Source: Deltaproteobacteria bacterium HGW-Deltaproteobacteria-2
Lineage (GTDB): Bacteria; Desulfobacterota; Syntrophia; Syntrophales; Smithellaceae
NCBI GenBank assembly: GCA_002840505.1
Contig: PHBC01000002.1
Span: 62,001-126,000 of the forward strand
DNA length: 64,000 nt
Direction: 5' to 3'
In this document: in pieces, positions 36,674 to 45,324 of the stretch
Numbering within the stretch: position 1 is the first letter of the stretch
Layout: each line of letters opens with the position of its first letter
Notes under the pieces: generated by a model
What the model was told of the DNA's origin: nothing
Seen by the model: only the letters and a program-made list of their open reading frames with translations
Database searches by the model: none
Program-made: the position numbers and the translations under genes

Positions 36674-37918
36674 TTAGTACTTACCCTGTTTGATCTTGTT
36701 GTATAAGCGCTTGGCTTCTCTTAGGAAACCATGATTGCATGGAACTAACGGATCGACATTTGGATCGCGAATTATGAGTTTTTCGAGTACAGCCAATGCT
36801 TCGGCCTTTTTCCCTTTATAAGCGAGAATATCTGCCCGGGCGAAGGGTATGTAATAATAATCAGGAAACATCATTTCGGCCAATTCAAGAAAATTCATGT
36901 CCATATCCACCGTTATATTGGTAAGGCGCATTCCTCTTTCCGTGATCCACCCGCCACTGGTGACTATAGTTGCCAGGCTGATAATGGGACCATAGAAGTA
37001 ATAGGCGCTATTCTCCTTAGAGCAGAATAAGAGCGGAACCAAGATATCATTGAGATAGCGTGCCTTATTGGCGATGTTTGTAAACTGAATTGAGCGTGAT
37101 CGGTTGAGCATATAATAGTAATTGGCCGGCACGCTGTTCGGCAGGAGTTTACGGGCGATGGCAGAATAAGCGATGCCTTGCTTATAGTATGGGATTCCCT
37201 TTTCGTGTTCATCTATGCCGGTATAATACTCACCGACATAATAATTAGCTCGTGCGGCCCAGATTTGCGCCAAACCGTCCCCAGGATTTTCCTTGGCAAT
37301 TTTTTCCACCATGGCTGCTGCGGCCTTACCCTTTTCAACATCTACACGCGCCAACCAGAGAGCTTTAAAGGCATTCCACCCCGGGTATTTCATGTCGGGC
37401 AAGGATTCGCCAGTTCCTTTAATTGGTGTATAAGATTTGATAAGTGTTCCGTATTTGCTGAAGATATACTCACGGTCGCGATTATAGCATAGCGTTTCGA
37501 CAAGTGTGAAGAAGGCATACAAATTCTTCGGATCCATTTTGCAGGCTTTAAGGGCATATTGTTCTGCTTTCTCAAAATGTTCTTTACGATCATTTTTTTT
37601 ATATCGGGCATGCAGATAATGAGCTCGGGCCAGCAGGAGAACGGGCTCGATCTTTGCGGGGTATTCCTCTTTCAGCGATTTCAGGGTATCAATTAAATCA
37701 TTAAGATCATCTCCTTCGTTATAGTGTTTGTTCCAGAGAATCCTCACTTTTTCCCATCGTGGGGAATCATAAGTCGGGATTGGTGGTTGAAGATCCCAGG
37801 AAAAAGCACATACGTACGTTGATGATCCCAGTATCCAAAAAAACGCCAGAAAAAATATTAAAAGTACGAGCCTGCCAACATCCGGTTTAAGCCGGTGGGA
37901 TCTTTGTTTGTAAAGCAT
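36674..37918 (-). CDS. Secreted helical TPR-like protein, copy 2 of a tandem pair
   Basis: A 414-residue paralogue of the product at 35180-36421, with the same layout: a signal peptide ending at about 39 (YVCA-FSW), an aromatic/Pro mature N terminus (WDLQPPIPTYD), helical repeats and an identical last segment IKQGKY. The most conserved part is AKIEPVLLLARAHYLHARY to the PDMKYPGWNAFKALW region. GAGGAA precedes the ATG. The gap to copy 1 is 252 bases with a separate promoter, so the two may be expressed differently. Confidence 0.82.
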   Translation of the reverse strand: MLYKQRSHRLKPDVGRLVLLIFFLAFFWILGSSTYVCAFSWDLQPPIPTYDSPRWEKVRILWNKHYNEGDDLNDLIDTLKSLKEEYPAKIEPVLLLARAHYLHARYKKNDRKEHFEKAEQYALKACKMDPKNLYAFFTLVETLCYNRDREYIFSKYGTLIKSYTPIKGTGESLPDMKYPGWNAFKALWLARVDVEKGKAAAAMVEKIAKENPGDGLAQIWAARANYYVGEYYTGIDEHEKGIPYYKQGIAYSAIARKLLPNSVPANYYYMLNRSRSIQFTNIANKARYLNDILVPLLFCSKENSAYYFYGPIISLATIVTSGGWITERGMRLTNITVDMDMNFLELAEMMFPDYYYIPFARADILAYKGKKAEALAVLEKLIIRDPNVDPLVPCNHGFLREAKRLYNKIKQGKY

Positions 37919-38024
37919 AGTGTTCCTCTATTTATTTTAATACTTCCTAATAGCTTTAAAGAGACTTTAGAAAGGAAAAACTATGAATGATCATAGGTTA
38001 ACTTATTGAGTTATATATAATGCT

Positions 38025-38053
38025 ATTATAAAAAATAGTCTTAGTCTTGTCAA
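38025..38053 (-). promoter_or_regulatory. Near-consensus sigma-70 promoter of TPR copy 2
   Basis: On the minus strand, a perfect TTGACA (38053-38048), a 17-base spacer and a perfect TATAAT (38030-38025). This is the best sigma-70 match in the window and suggests strong expression. The remainder of the 322-base gap 37919-38240 is AT-rich and, apart from the helicase promoter, shows nothing else recognised. Confidence 0.75.
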
Positions 38054-38159
38054 GGAAATTTAAGCTAAAGGAGGAATATATTCTTGTATATAAGAAATCT
38101 GGAATCTCGCATATGTAAATGAAATTAATAAATTATTGCGGAAGAAATTATATATTAAC

Positions 38160-38188
38160 TTGAAGATAAAATATTTTTGAATTATAAG
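38160..38188 (+). promoter_or_regulatory. Candidate promoter for the UvrD-type helicase gene
   Basis: TTGAAG at 38160-38165, a 17-base spacer and TATAAG at 38183-38188, about 50 bases before the ATG at 38241. Confidence 0.45.
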
Positions 38189-38240
38189 CGATGAATAGTA
38201 AGGATTTACATCTAATGATATTACTGGTTGAATTGATTTA

Positions 38241-40211
38241 ATGATTGATTATGAAAAAGAGCTTAATCGGGAACAATATCGTGTCGTAATGGAAAAAGGA
38301 GGTCCGCTTCTTGTGTTGGCCGGTGCCGGAAGCGGAAAAACACGAACGTTGACATACCGCGTCGCCCGTTTACTGGAAAGCGGTATTAAACAACAAAATA
38401 TACTGCTGGCTACTTTTACCAATAAAGCTGCGCGCTCCATGCTCAACCGGGTGGAGAGTCTGATTAATTCCGACACAAGAAACATTATGGGCGGCACTTT
38501 TCATCATGTTGCCCATCTCGTCTTAAGAAAACACGCTCATTATCTTGGTTATAAAACCAATTTTTCTATTGTGGACAGTGAAGATTCACGTCAAATTATT
38601 TCTACATGTATGGGCGAGCTAAAAATTGATCCGAAACTCAGCAAATTTCCCAAGAGTAATATACTTTCTGAAATTATAAGCCTGACAGTTAATACTCAAA
38701 GCACGCTGGATGATGTTCTGGAATCAAGATATCCTTTTTTTCTTCATCTGATAAATGAGATTAATCAGATAGCGTGCCTTTATGAGCAAAAGAAGAAAGA
38801 TCTCGTCGTAATGGATTTTGATGATTTATTAAATAATTGCCGTACACTTCTGAAGGAAAATACCGACGTTCTGGAATCTCTTTCCGGCAGATTTGAGCAT
38901 ATTTTAGTAGATGAATATCAGGATACAAATATTATTCAGGCGGACATTGTTGATCTTCTGGCTTCCTGTCATAGAAACCTGATGGTGGTAGGAGATGATT
39001 CGCAGAGCATCTATTCCTTCCGGGGAGCTAATTTCAACAACATAATTAATTTCCCTCATCGTTATCCGGATTGTAAAATATTCAAACTGGAGACAAACTA
39101 CCGCAGTACTCCGGAAATACTGCATTTGGCAAACTTAAGCATAACCAATAATGAAAAACAATTTCCGAAAGAATTAAAAGCAGTACGGGGCAAAGGAATG
39201 CGGCCGGTAATGGTTTCCGCCAGAAACGTCGTGAAACAGGCGGATTTTGTGGCGCAGAGAGTCACGGAATTGATTCGGTCAGGGGTGCCCTTGAAGGAAA
39301 TCGCCGTTCTTTATAGAGCGCATTATCATTCCATGGAGATGCAGATGGAATTTGTCCGGCGCGATATTCCGTTTGACATGCGTTCAGGTATCCGTTTCTT
39401 TGAACAGGCACATATTAAAGATGTGACTTCCTATATGAGAATATTAGTCAATCCGCGCGATGAGTTGGCCTGGCGGCGTTTGCTGATAATGTATCCGAAA
39501 GTAGGGAAAGCGACATTCAATAAAATCTGGCAATATTTGAAGAAGGAAGAAAATCCTTTGAATTCTGTTTTAAAAGATGAATTCATCAAGGCAATGTCGA
39601 AATCTGCAAAACCGGGCTTGGAAGAATGTCGTAAAACAATAATGCTGCTTCTGGAGCTTCCTGAAAAGGAGCGCATCCCGGAAAAAGTGATAGATGTTTT
39701 GTTGAACAGAGGAGGCTACCGTGTTTACTTGCAGGACAATTATTCCGACGCGTCATCAAGGGAAGAAGATTTAATCCAGTTGGGAAATTTTTCCGCTCAG
39801 TTTATACAAATGGAAGATTTCTTAAATGAACTGGCCCTGCTCACCAATATGGCCAAAGAAGAAAACACCGGTGAAGAAGATGATGAAGATAGAATTGCTT
39901 TGAGTACGATCCATCAGGCTAAGGGATTGGAGTGGTCTTACGTATTTTTAATCTGGTGTGCGGATGGTATGATTCCTTTGCAGAGGGCATTGAAGGAACA
40001 ATACGGTGAAGAAGAAGAAAGAAGGCTTTTTTATGTGGCAGTGACCAGAGCCAAAGATCAGCTTTACCTGTGTTATCCTGCTTTGGATTATACAAGGTCT
40101 TCGGGCGTTTTAAATCTTGCTCCGTCCAGGTTTATCAGAGAAATTGCTCCTCTGTCAGAATACGATGAAGACCGTCCATTTGAACAATGGATGCTCTACG
40201 ATGAATATTAG
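38241..40211 (+). CDS. UvrD/PcrA/Rep-type superfamily 1A DNA helicase
   Basis: A 656-residue 3'-5' helicase. Motif I is AGAGSGKT (27-34), Ia LATFTNKAA, II VDEYQDTN, III VGDDSQSIYSFRGA, IV YRS-type ETNYRSTPEI, V STIHQAKGLEWSYVF and VI LFYVAVTRAKDQL. It is shorter than E. coli UvrD (720) and lacks the C-terminal Tudor-like tail. Roles include repair and removal of replication blocks. UvrD, PcrA and Rep cannot be separated by eye. A modular repeat begins directly after its stop. Confidence 0.92.
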   Translation: MIDYEKELNREQYRVVMEKGGPLLVLAGAGSGKTRTLTYRVARLLESGIKQQNILLATFTNKAARSMLNRVESLINSDTRNIMGGTFHHVAHLVLRKHAHYLGYKTNFSIVDSEDSRQIISTCMGELKIDPKLSKFPKSNILSEIISLTVNTQSTLDDVLESRYPFFLHLINEINQIACLYEQKKKDLVVMDFDDLLNNCRTLLKENTDVLESLSGRFEHILVDEYQDTNIIQADIVDLLASCHRNLMVVGDDSQSIYSFRGANFNNIINFPHRYPDCKIFKLETNYRSTPEILHLANLSITNNEKQFPKELKAVRGKGMRPVMVSARNVVKQADFVAQRVTELIRSGVPLKEIAVLYRAHYHSMEMQMEFVRRDIPFDMRSGIRFFEQAHIKDVTSYMRILVNPRDELAWRRLLIMYPKVGKATFNKIWQYLKKEENPLNSVLKDEFIKAMSKSAKPGLEECRKTIMLLLELPEKERIPEKVIDVLLNRGGYRVYLQDNYSDASSREEDLIQLGNFSAQFIQMEDFLNELALLTNMAKEENTGEEDDEDRIALSTIHQAKGLEWSYVFLIWCADGMIPLQRALKEQYGEEEERRLFYVAVTRAKDQLYLCYPALDYTRSSGVLNLAPSRFIREIAPLSEYDEDRPFEQWMLYDEY

Positions 40212-40216
40212 CTCGA

Positions 40217-40333
40217 ATCCAATTCCGAAAGTGAAACGCAGCGGAATTGGTTAGTCGAACTTATCCCGCAAATACAAAATTGCTGACCGAATTATCCCGC
40301 CGTAGGCGGAGGATATAGGCGATATCCGTGGTA
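40217..40333. repeat. Modular hairpin repeat, copy B
   Basis: Hairpin I has 9-bp arms CCAATTCCG (40219-40227) and CGGAATTGG (40242-40250). The linker TTAGTCGAACTTATCCCGC follows, then a second unit beginning GAATTATCCCGCCGTAGGCG (40289-40308) and hairpin III GGATAT/ATATCC (40311-40326) with CGTGGTA. Against copy A, hairpin III has changed on both sides (GGGT/ACCC to GGATAT/ATATCC), so pairing is kept. Located between the helicase and HIT genes. Confidence 0.75.
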
Positions 40334-40413
40334 TCCCTCAAAAAAAGCGTGCAGGGGCTAGAGAAACATTACATATGTTATGGAATCAATCAATTATTCA
40401 CGGGAGGTTACAG

Positions 40414-40848
40414 ATGCCTGAACAAGAGAAATGTGTTTTTTGTGATATTGTTGCTGGTAAAGCAAAGGCTTATAAAATTTATGAAGATGAATTGTCCATG
40501 TGCATTCTGGATATTCATCCCTATACGAAGGGACACTGTCTTGTCATTTCCAAGAGACACGTTCCCTGGTGGCATGAACTGACGGAAGAAGAAAATACCA
40601 GTCTCTTTAATGTTGCGAAAATTGTCTCCAACAAAATGATGCAAACTTTTAAGCCGGATTTTATTTTCCTTTATGCCCGTGGTCGAAGGATTCCTCATAC
40701 GCATCTTTTTCTGATTCCTACATACAGTGGAGATGTCTTGGATAAATTCTTCAATGCTCTGGAGAATTTTCAGGAATCGCCTCAGATGCTGGCAAAGTTG
40801 AAAGAGCCTTTGGAAATGGAAGAAGCTGCCAGACTTCTTAGAATATGA
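40414..40848 (+). CDS. HIT-family protein with incomplete histidine triad
   Basis: A 144-residue histidine-triad protein from the ATG at 40414, which has a GGGAGG site; the frame stays open to 40375 but without a ribosome site. CVFCDIVAGKAKA and KGHCLVISKRHVPWWHELTEEE are typical. The triad reads PHTHLFLIP: the first two His are there, including the expected nucleophile, but the third is Phe. Activity may be changed or lost. The other HIT protein (31132) has an intact triad. Confidence 0.88.
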   Translation: MPEQEKCVFCDIVAGKAKAYKIYEDELSMCILDIHPYTKGHCLVISKRHVPWWHELTEEENTSLFNVAKIVSNKMMQTFKPDFIFLYARGRRIPHTHLFLIPTYSGDVLDKFFNALENFQESPQMLAKLKEPLEMEEAARLLRI

Positions 40849-40889
40849 AATCACACCGATTTTGATTTCGTCCGTTTCATCAGAAAAAA

Positions 40890-42821
40890 TTATAATTCAA
40901 TTTGTGAGCCAAGTTCAACGACTCTATTGGCCGGGATTCCAAAGTAAGAGGTGGGATTACCTGCATTCCTGGACATAAATGCGAAAAATGCTTTGCGCCA
41001 CCGCATCATTTTCGATTTTCCTCCGGTAAGGAGAGTTTCCCTGCCCAGGTAAAATGTCGTGGTCATCGGATCTGTGACGAGTCCATACTGGGCAACAATT
41101 TTCATAATCTGCGGCACATTTGGTTTCTGCATAAAACCATAGAATGCCTCAACGCGGTAAAAACCTTGACCCAAATCAGCCAGTTTAATTCGTTCACCGG
41201 CAGGAACTATTGGTGAATCTGTATTTATAATGGAAAGAAGCACCACTTTTTCATGCAATACGTGGTTGTGTTTTACATGATGAAGCAGTGTCGGTGGCGT
41301 TCCTACAGGTGATAAAGTCATGAAGACGGCGGTTCCGGACACTCGCGGCATATGACTTTTCGGCAATTCGGAAAGAAAACTTTCCAGGGGAAATCTTGAT
41401 CCGATTAAATTGCGATAAAGTTCTTGCCGCCCTTTTTTCCATGTGGTCATAGCCAAGGCTATGATTGCCGCAACAAAGAGAGGGAACCATCCTCCGTCGG
41501 CAATTTTAAAAGTGTTGCCGGCTACATAAGCAACATCGAACGCCAGAAATATTCCGACAAGAGGTATAACTTTCCACAAAGACCATTTCCTGTAATGGGT
41601 CAGCACAAGGAAATAGAGAAGGGATGTGATGATCATAGTTCCTGTCACGGCAATTCCGTACGCACCGGCCAGTGCTCCTGATTCTTTGAAACCGATAACT
41701 ACTCCAATACAGGCAATCATCAATGCATAATTTACGAAAGGAACATAAATCTGACCCTGCATCTCGCTTGATGTATGAACAATCCGAACACGGGGACATA
41801 ATCCCAATTGCACGGCCTGCTGTGTGAGTGAAAAAGCACCGGATATTAATGCCTGAGAAGCTATTACTGTAGCAACGGTGGAAAGTCCGATCATTGGGTA
41901 CAGCAGGATCTCCGGTACTATTTTATAGAAAGGATTGACGTTCATTTCCGGGTGTGCAAGCAACAAAGCACCTTGCCCGAAATAGTTGCATAGTAAAGTG
42001 GGTAAGACAAACGAAAACCAGGAAAGCCTGATAGCATTTCTGCCGAAATGTCCCAGATCGGCGTAGAGAGCTTCGCAACCGGTAATACAGAGAACAACTG
42101 ATCCGAGCACAATAATACCGTGTGTTCCATTGTTCACAAAAAAATCCAGTGCATATACCGGATTAATAGCACGAAAAACTGTCGGTTCACTCATGATCTG
42201 CGTTATGCCGAAAACACCAATGCACACAAACCAAAGCACCATGATCGGAGAGAACAATTTTCCTATATGAGTAGTACCTCTACGCTGCAATGAAAAAAGC
42301 AAAACAAGCACAATACATGTTAAAGGCAATATAAAAGGTGTTGCTGCCGAGGTTGCGACTTCCAGTCCTTCAATTGCGGAAAGAACAGATATGGCAGGCG
42401 TGATGACTCCATCCCCATAAAGAAGACCCGCACCCAGAATCCCTGCAAACAAAAGAATGTATTTAACGAGACGGGAAAGACTTTGACCAGGTGTATTCAA
42501 AAGACTGACCAATGCAAAAATACCACCTTCACCTTTATTATCGGCTCGAAGGATAAAAGTAACATACTTGATGCTGACAACGATGATCATCGACCAGAAG
42601 ATAAGAGATAATACTCCCAGTATATTCAAAATGTTTGGGGTGATCGCATGCTTTCCGTGGAAGCATGCCTTGATGGCGTAAAGGGGGCTTGTTCCTATAT
42701 CACCAAAGACAACTCCAACCGATCCGACAGCAAGAAAAAAGATTTTTTGATTGAACCACTCGCGGGGAGATTTTCCTTTGGATGAAACAGCATCGTCATT
42801 CTCAGAACTTGATGGTGACAC
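40890..42821 (-). CDS. kup: Low-affinity potassium transporter Kup
   Basis: A 643-residue KUP/HAK/KT potassium-proton symporter of the inner membrane. Family segments: VGVVFGDIGTSPLYAIKACF, RADNKGEGGIFAL and GDGVITPAISVLSAIEGL, then about 12 transmembrane helices to ~residue 450 and a soluble C-terminal domain. The start codon is GTG at 42821 with a GGAGG site 6 bases away. A c-di-AMP riboswitch lies in its leader, as in other bacteria where c-di-AMP shuts off potassium uptake genes. Confidence 0.95.
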   Translation of the reverse strand: MSPSSSENDDAVSSKGKSPREWFNQKIFFLAVGSVGVVFGDIGTSPLYAIKACFHGKHAITPNILNILGVLSLIFWSMIIVVSIKYVTFILRADNKGEGGIFALVSLLNTPGQSLSRLVKYILLFAGILGAGLLYGDGVITPAISVLSAIEGLEVATSAATPFILPLTCIVLVLLFSLQRRGTTHIGKLFSPIMVLWFVCIGVFGITQIMSEPTVFRAINPVYALDFFVNNGTHGIIVLGSVVLCITGCEALYADLGHFGRNAIRLSWFSFVLPTLLCNYFGQGALLLAHPEMNVNPFYKIVPEILLYPMIGLSTVATVIASQALISGAFSLTQQAVQLGLCPRVRIVHTSSEMQGQIYVPFVNYALMIACIGVVIGFKESGALAGAYGIAVTGTMIITSLLYFLVLTHYRKWSLWKVIPLVGIFLAFDVAYVAGNTFKIADGGWFPLFVAAIIALAMTTWKKGRQELYRNLIGSRFPLESFLSELPKSHMPRVSGTAVFMTLSPVGTPPTLLHHVKHNHVLHEKVVLLSIINTDSPIVPAGERIKLADLGQGFYRVEAFYGFMQKPNVPQIMKIVAQYGLVTDPMTTTFYLGRETLLTGGKSKMMRWRKAFFAFMSRNAGNPTSYFGIPANRVVELGSQIEL

Positions 42822-42854
42822 AAAAAACCTCCGAAGATTTTTTAGGGGAGAATA

Positions 42855-42996
42855 ATTATCCCGGACTCCTCCGGTCGGTTCTCCTCATCGAAGCCTGCGA
42901 AGTTAGCTGAAGGGCTCGGGTCGAAGAGGTTACCCTACGCCGTAGCGATGCGCCCCAAAAAAATGGTTCCTCCGCTCCTGAAAATCAAGATTAGGC
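42855..42996 (-). promoter_or_regulatory. c-di-AMP (ydaO/yuaA class) riboswitch controlling kup
   Basis: The minus-strand leader carries the conserved blocks of this class in order: AATC near the 5' end, GGAGCGGAGGAACCA (around 42964-42978), GGGGCGCATC (42956-42947), GGGTAACCTCTTCGACCCGA and GAGCCCTTCAGCTAAC (between about 42937 and 42902), then TTCGCAGGCTTCGATGAGGAG. The CGACCCGAGCCC...TCAGCTAAC block is diagnostic. In this class bound c-di-AMP usually turns expression off. The expression platform between the aptamer and the GTG at 42821 is not resolved; a terminator or masking of the GGAGG site are both possible. Confidence 0.9.
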
Positions 42997-43009
42997 ATTT
43001 GTTTTGCGG

Positions 43010-43038
43010 TAATTAAATCATCTTTTAGAAATTGTCAA
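43010..43038 (-). promoter_or_regulatory. Sigma-70 promoter for the kup riboswitch transcript
   Basis: On the minus strand, a perfect TTGACA (43038-43033), a 17-base spacer and TAATTA (43015-43010). The predicted start near 43003 is just before the riboswitch aptamer, which agrees with it driving the kup leader. Confidence 0.65.
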
Positions 43039-43220
43039 TCAAGTTATTGCATGTATTTTTATAATGAAACTTTTCACTTTAAATCAATAAAATTAAAATA
43101 TTTAGATGTTTATACTTAATTAAATGATGATTTAGCGTGTGAAATTTAGATCATGCACTCTGTTTATGAAGCGAAGGCTTACATAGCTCCGCACGCCTCG
43201 TGTGAGGGACTGTTTCCTAT

Positions 43221-43411
43221 AGCCTTTGGCTATTGGATAATTCGGCTAAGAAAATTCGATGCACTATGTTTTTGAAATTTAAGCCTCATTACGACTTATA
43301 AGTTTCAGGTTTGCTACGCTCCTGAAACTTGTGTTTTTTTAGCCCCGCTTCATTTAATTCGCGGGATAAATGCGACTAACCAATTTCGTTATGCTTCGCT
43401 TACGAAATTGG
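43221..43411. repeat. Hairpin repeat cluster after the Re-citrate synthase gene (copy D)
   Basis: Three elements fill the rest of the 597-base gap 42822-43418. First, 43221-43239 matches the reverse complement of 2284-2302 at 18 of 19 bases. Second, a 10-bp-arm hairpin AAGTTTCAGG (43300-43309) and CCTGAAACTT (43321-43330) has a TTTGCTACGCT loop. Third, a reverse-oriented copy of the modular repeat (43344-43411) has hairpin I arms CCAATTTCGT and ACGAAATTGG, and a linker reading TTAGTCGCATTTATCCCGC on the minus strand. It begins 8 bases past the synthase stop. Bases 43040-43140 are AT-rich with nothing seen. Confidence 0.7.
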
Positions 43412-43418
43412 AGTGTTA

Positions 43419-45314
43419 TTAATGGTGACCGTGCTTGGCTTTGGATTTTACTTCCTTGTATTCTTCGCGCAGGGCGATATGATCCATATCGTCCATATCT
43501 TCAGCTCGTTTCACCCAGTCTTCAAATTGAATATCCACACCAAAAATACCCTTCATCTCATCTTGATCGTTAACGATGGGCGCGGAAACCGTGAAGCATA
43601 AAATACCCGTCATCTTGGAAATAAAGAAATCGGAAACATAAACTTTGCCCGTCTGCCGGGGATTGATGAACCATTCCCTGTCGGATTGATCGGTGCCCAC
43701 TCCATAGTTCTCATACTTGGCTCGATCGGCAATGTTAGTAATATTTTTGGTCGTTTTCCGGCCATTCATATCCACTACGTAAGCGAATTGAATGGAAGGA
43801 TGTTCATCGACAAAATATTGCATCAGCATTTCCTGCTGTACGGTATCCATGTTCTTCATTAAAGGATGTTCGATAATTTGATTGACCACGGAAACAGCCG
43901 CTTTTTCTGCTATAAATTTTATCTTTTCCAGTCCCGACATAAAGTGTTCCGGCAGATGCAGACGTACTTTTTTTTCCATTTCTTCTGGAGAAATGGAAGT
44001 TACCCTACCGGCTTCATATTGTTCTGTCACCCACTTGTGAATTTTAGAAATTGCCGGATGTCTTTTATCGATGGTTTTGCTGCCTTCGAGACTGAAACGC
44101 TGATTAATCCAGAAAGCGATACCGGCATTGCCGGATTTATCGGTGATAGTTGTGGTAATGGGTCGCTTTAAAATCTTTCGGGTATCAAATATGTTATAAA
44201 TTTCTTCGCATTTAATGAGACCGTCGGCATGGACCCCTGCGCTTGTGACATTGAATCCCAGGCCTACAAAAGGATAGTTGTGTGGAATTTTTACGCCGAT
44301 TTCTTTTTCAAAATATTCGGCGATATCTGTTATGACTGTTGTATCAATACCATTGTTTCCCTTAAGCGCGATGTATTCAAAAATCAAACCTTCGATAGGC
44401 GGGTTTCCTGTTCTTTCGCCCAGTCCCAGAAGGGTAGAATTAGCCGCACTGCAACCGTGAAGCCAGGCCGTTGTGGCATTAATCATGGCTTTATGAAAAT
44501 CATTATGACCATGCCATTCCAGCAGACGTCCGGGAACGCCGGCATCATTGATAAAGGCGTGAACGAGTTTATCAACGCTGCGGGGAAGGGCAGCGCCTGG
44601 ATAAGTAACGCCGTAGCCCATAGTGTCGCAAAGCCTGATTCTTACGTCAATGCCGCTTTCCTCCCTGAGCTTCATCAGTTCCTGGGCGAACGGAATGCAA
44701 AAACCATAGACGTCTGCGCGGGTGATATCTTCAAAATGGCAGCGGGGAATTATGCCTAAATCCAAAACGGATTTGACCACACTAAGGTAATCGTTCATGG
44801 CCTGGCCTCTTTTCTTGTTCAGCTTAAGAAAAATATGATAATCGGAGACGGAAGTAAGCAGGCCTGTTTCTTTCAACCCTAATTCCTTTACTAAGGGAAC
44901 ATCTTCCTTCGCGGCTCGTATCCATCCGGTTATTTCCGGATAGCGCAGGCCCAGCGCCTGACATTTTTCCACGGCCTCTTTATCTTTTTTACTATAAAGA
45001 AAAAATTCCGATTGACGTATTACACCTTTGGGACCACCCAGTTTACTCATTAACTCATATATCGTTACAATTTGTTCCGCTGTATAAGGAGGGCGGGATT
45101 GTTGTCCATCACGAAAAGTCGTATCCGTTATAAAAATTTCTTTGGCCGGATTCAGGGGAACAGTTTTGTTATCGAAGACAATCTTGCTTACATCGGTATA
45201 AGGAAAGATTTCTTTGAATAAATTTGGTTTGTCTACCTCTTTTAACTTAAATTTCTTGATTTTTTTGGTAGTCAATTTTTTTTCACTCTTGGGTTTAACC
45301 ATCTTTTTCTCCAA
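43419..45314 (-). CDS. Re-citrate synthase-like enzyme (DRE-TIM metallolyase) fused to a Cache/PDC-like domain
   Basis: A 631-residue protein. Residues ~55-410 are an HMGL-type TIM barrel related to isopropylmalate/homocitrate synthases: FITDTTFRDGQQSRPPYTAE (61-80), RCHFEDITRAD, EWHGHNDFHKA (267-275, metal ligands) and GLGERTGNPP. The whole (for example PKGVIRQSEFFLYSKKDKEA) resembles the Re-citrate synthase of Clostridium kluyveri and of Syntrophus, which makes citrate from oxaloacetate and acetyl-CoA. Residues ~485-600 look like a Cache/PDC ligand-sensing fold (QFAYVVDMNGRKTT, SDREWFINPRQTGKVYVSDF, FTVSAPIVNDQDEMKGIFGV). No membrane helix is present. The end is His-rich (KHGHH). A GGAG site precedes the ATG. 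Confidence 0.82.
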   Translation of the reverse strand: MEKKMVKPKSEKKLTTKKIKKFKLKEVDKPNLFKEIFPYTDVSKIVFDNKTVPLNPAKEIFITDTTFRDGQQSRPPYTAEQIVTIYELMSKLGGPKGVIRQSEFFLYSKKDKEAVEKCQALGLRYPEITGWIRAAKEDVPLVKELGLKETGLLTSVSDYHIFLKLNKKRGQAMNDYLSVVKSVLDLGIIPRCHFEDITRADVYGFCIPFAQELMKLREESGIDVRIRLCDTMGYGVTYPGAALPRSVDKLVHAFINDAGVPGRLLEWHGHNDFHKAMINATTAWLHGCSAANSTLLGLGERTGNPPIEGLIFEYIALKGNNGIDTTVITDIAEYFEKEIGVKIPHNYPFVGLGFNVTSAGVHADGLIKCEEIYNIFDTRKILKRPITTTITDKSGNAGIAFWINQRFSLEGSKTIDKRHPAISKIHKWVTEQYEAGRVTSISPEEMEKKVRLHLPEHFMSGLEKIKFIAEKAAVSVVNQIIEHPLMKNMDTVQQEMLMQYFVDEHPSIQFAYVVDMNGRKTTKNITNIADRAKYENYGVGTDQSDREWFINPRQTGKVYVSDFFISKMTGILCFTVSAPIVNDQDEMKGIFGVDIQFEDWVKRAEDMDDMDHIALREEYKEVKSKAKHGHH

Positions 45315-45324
45315 TTATTTACTA

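Noticed and set aside
44229-44759. 176-codon open frame antisense to the Re-citrate synthase gene
   Set aside because: It lies fully inside a well-supported gene, has no ribosome site and no protein pattern; a shadow frame.
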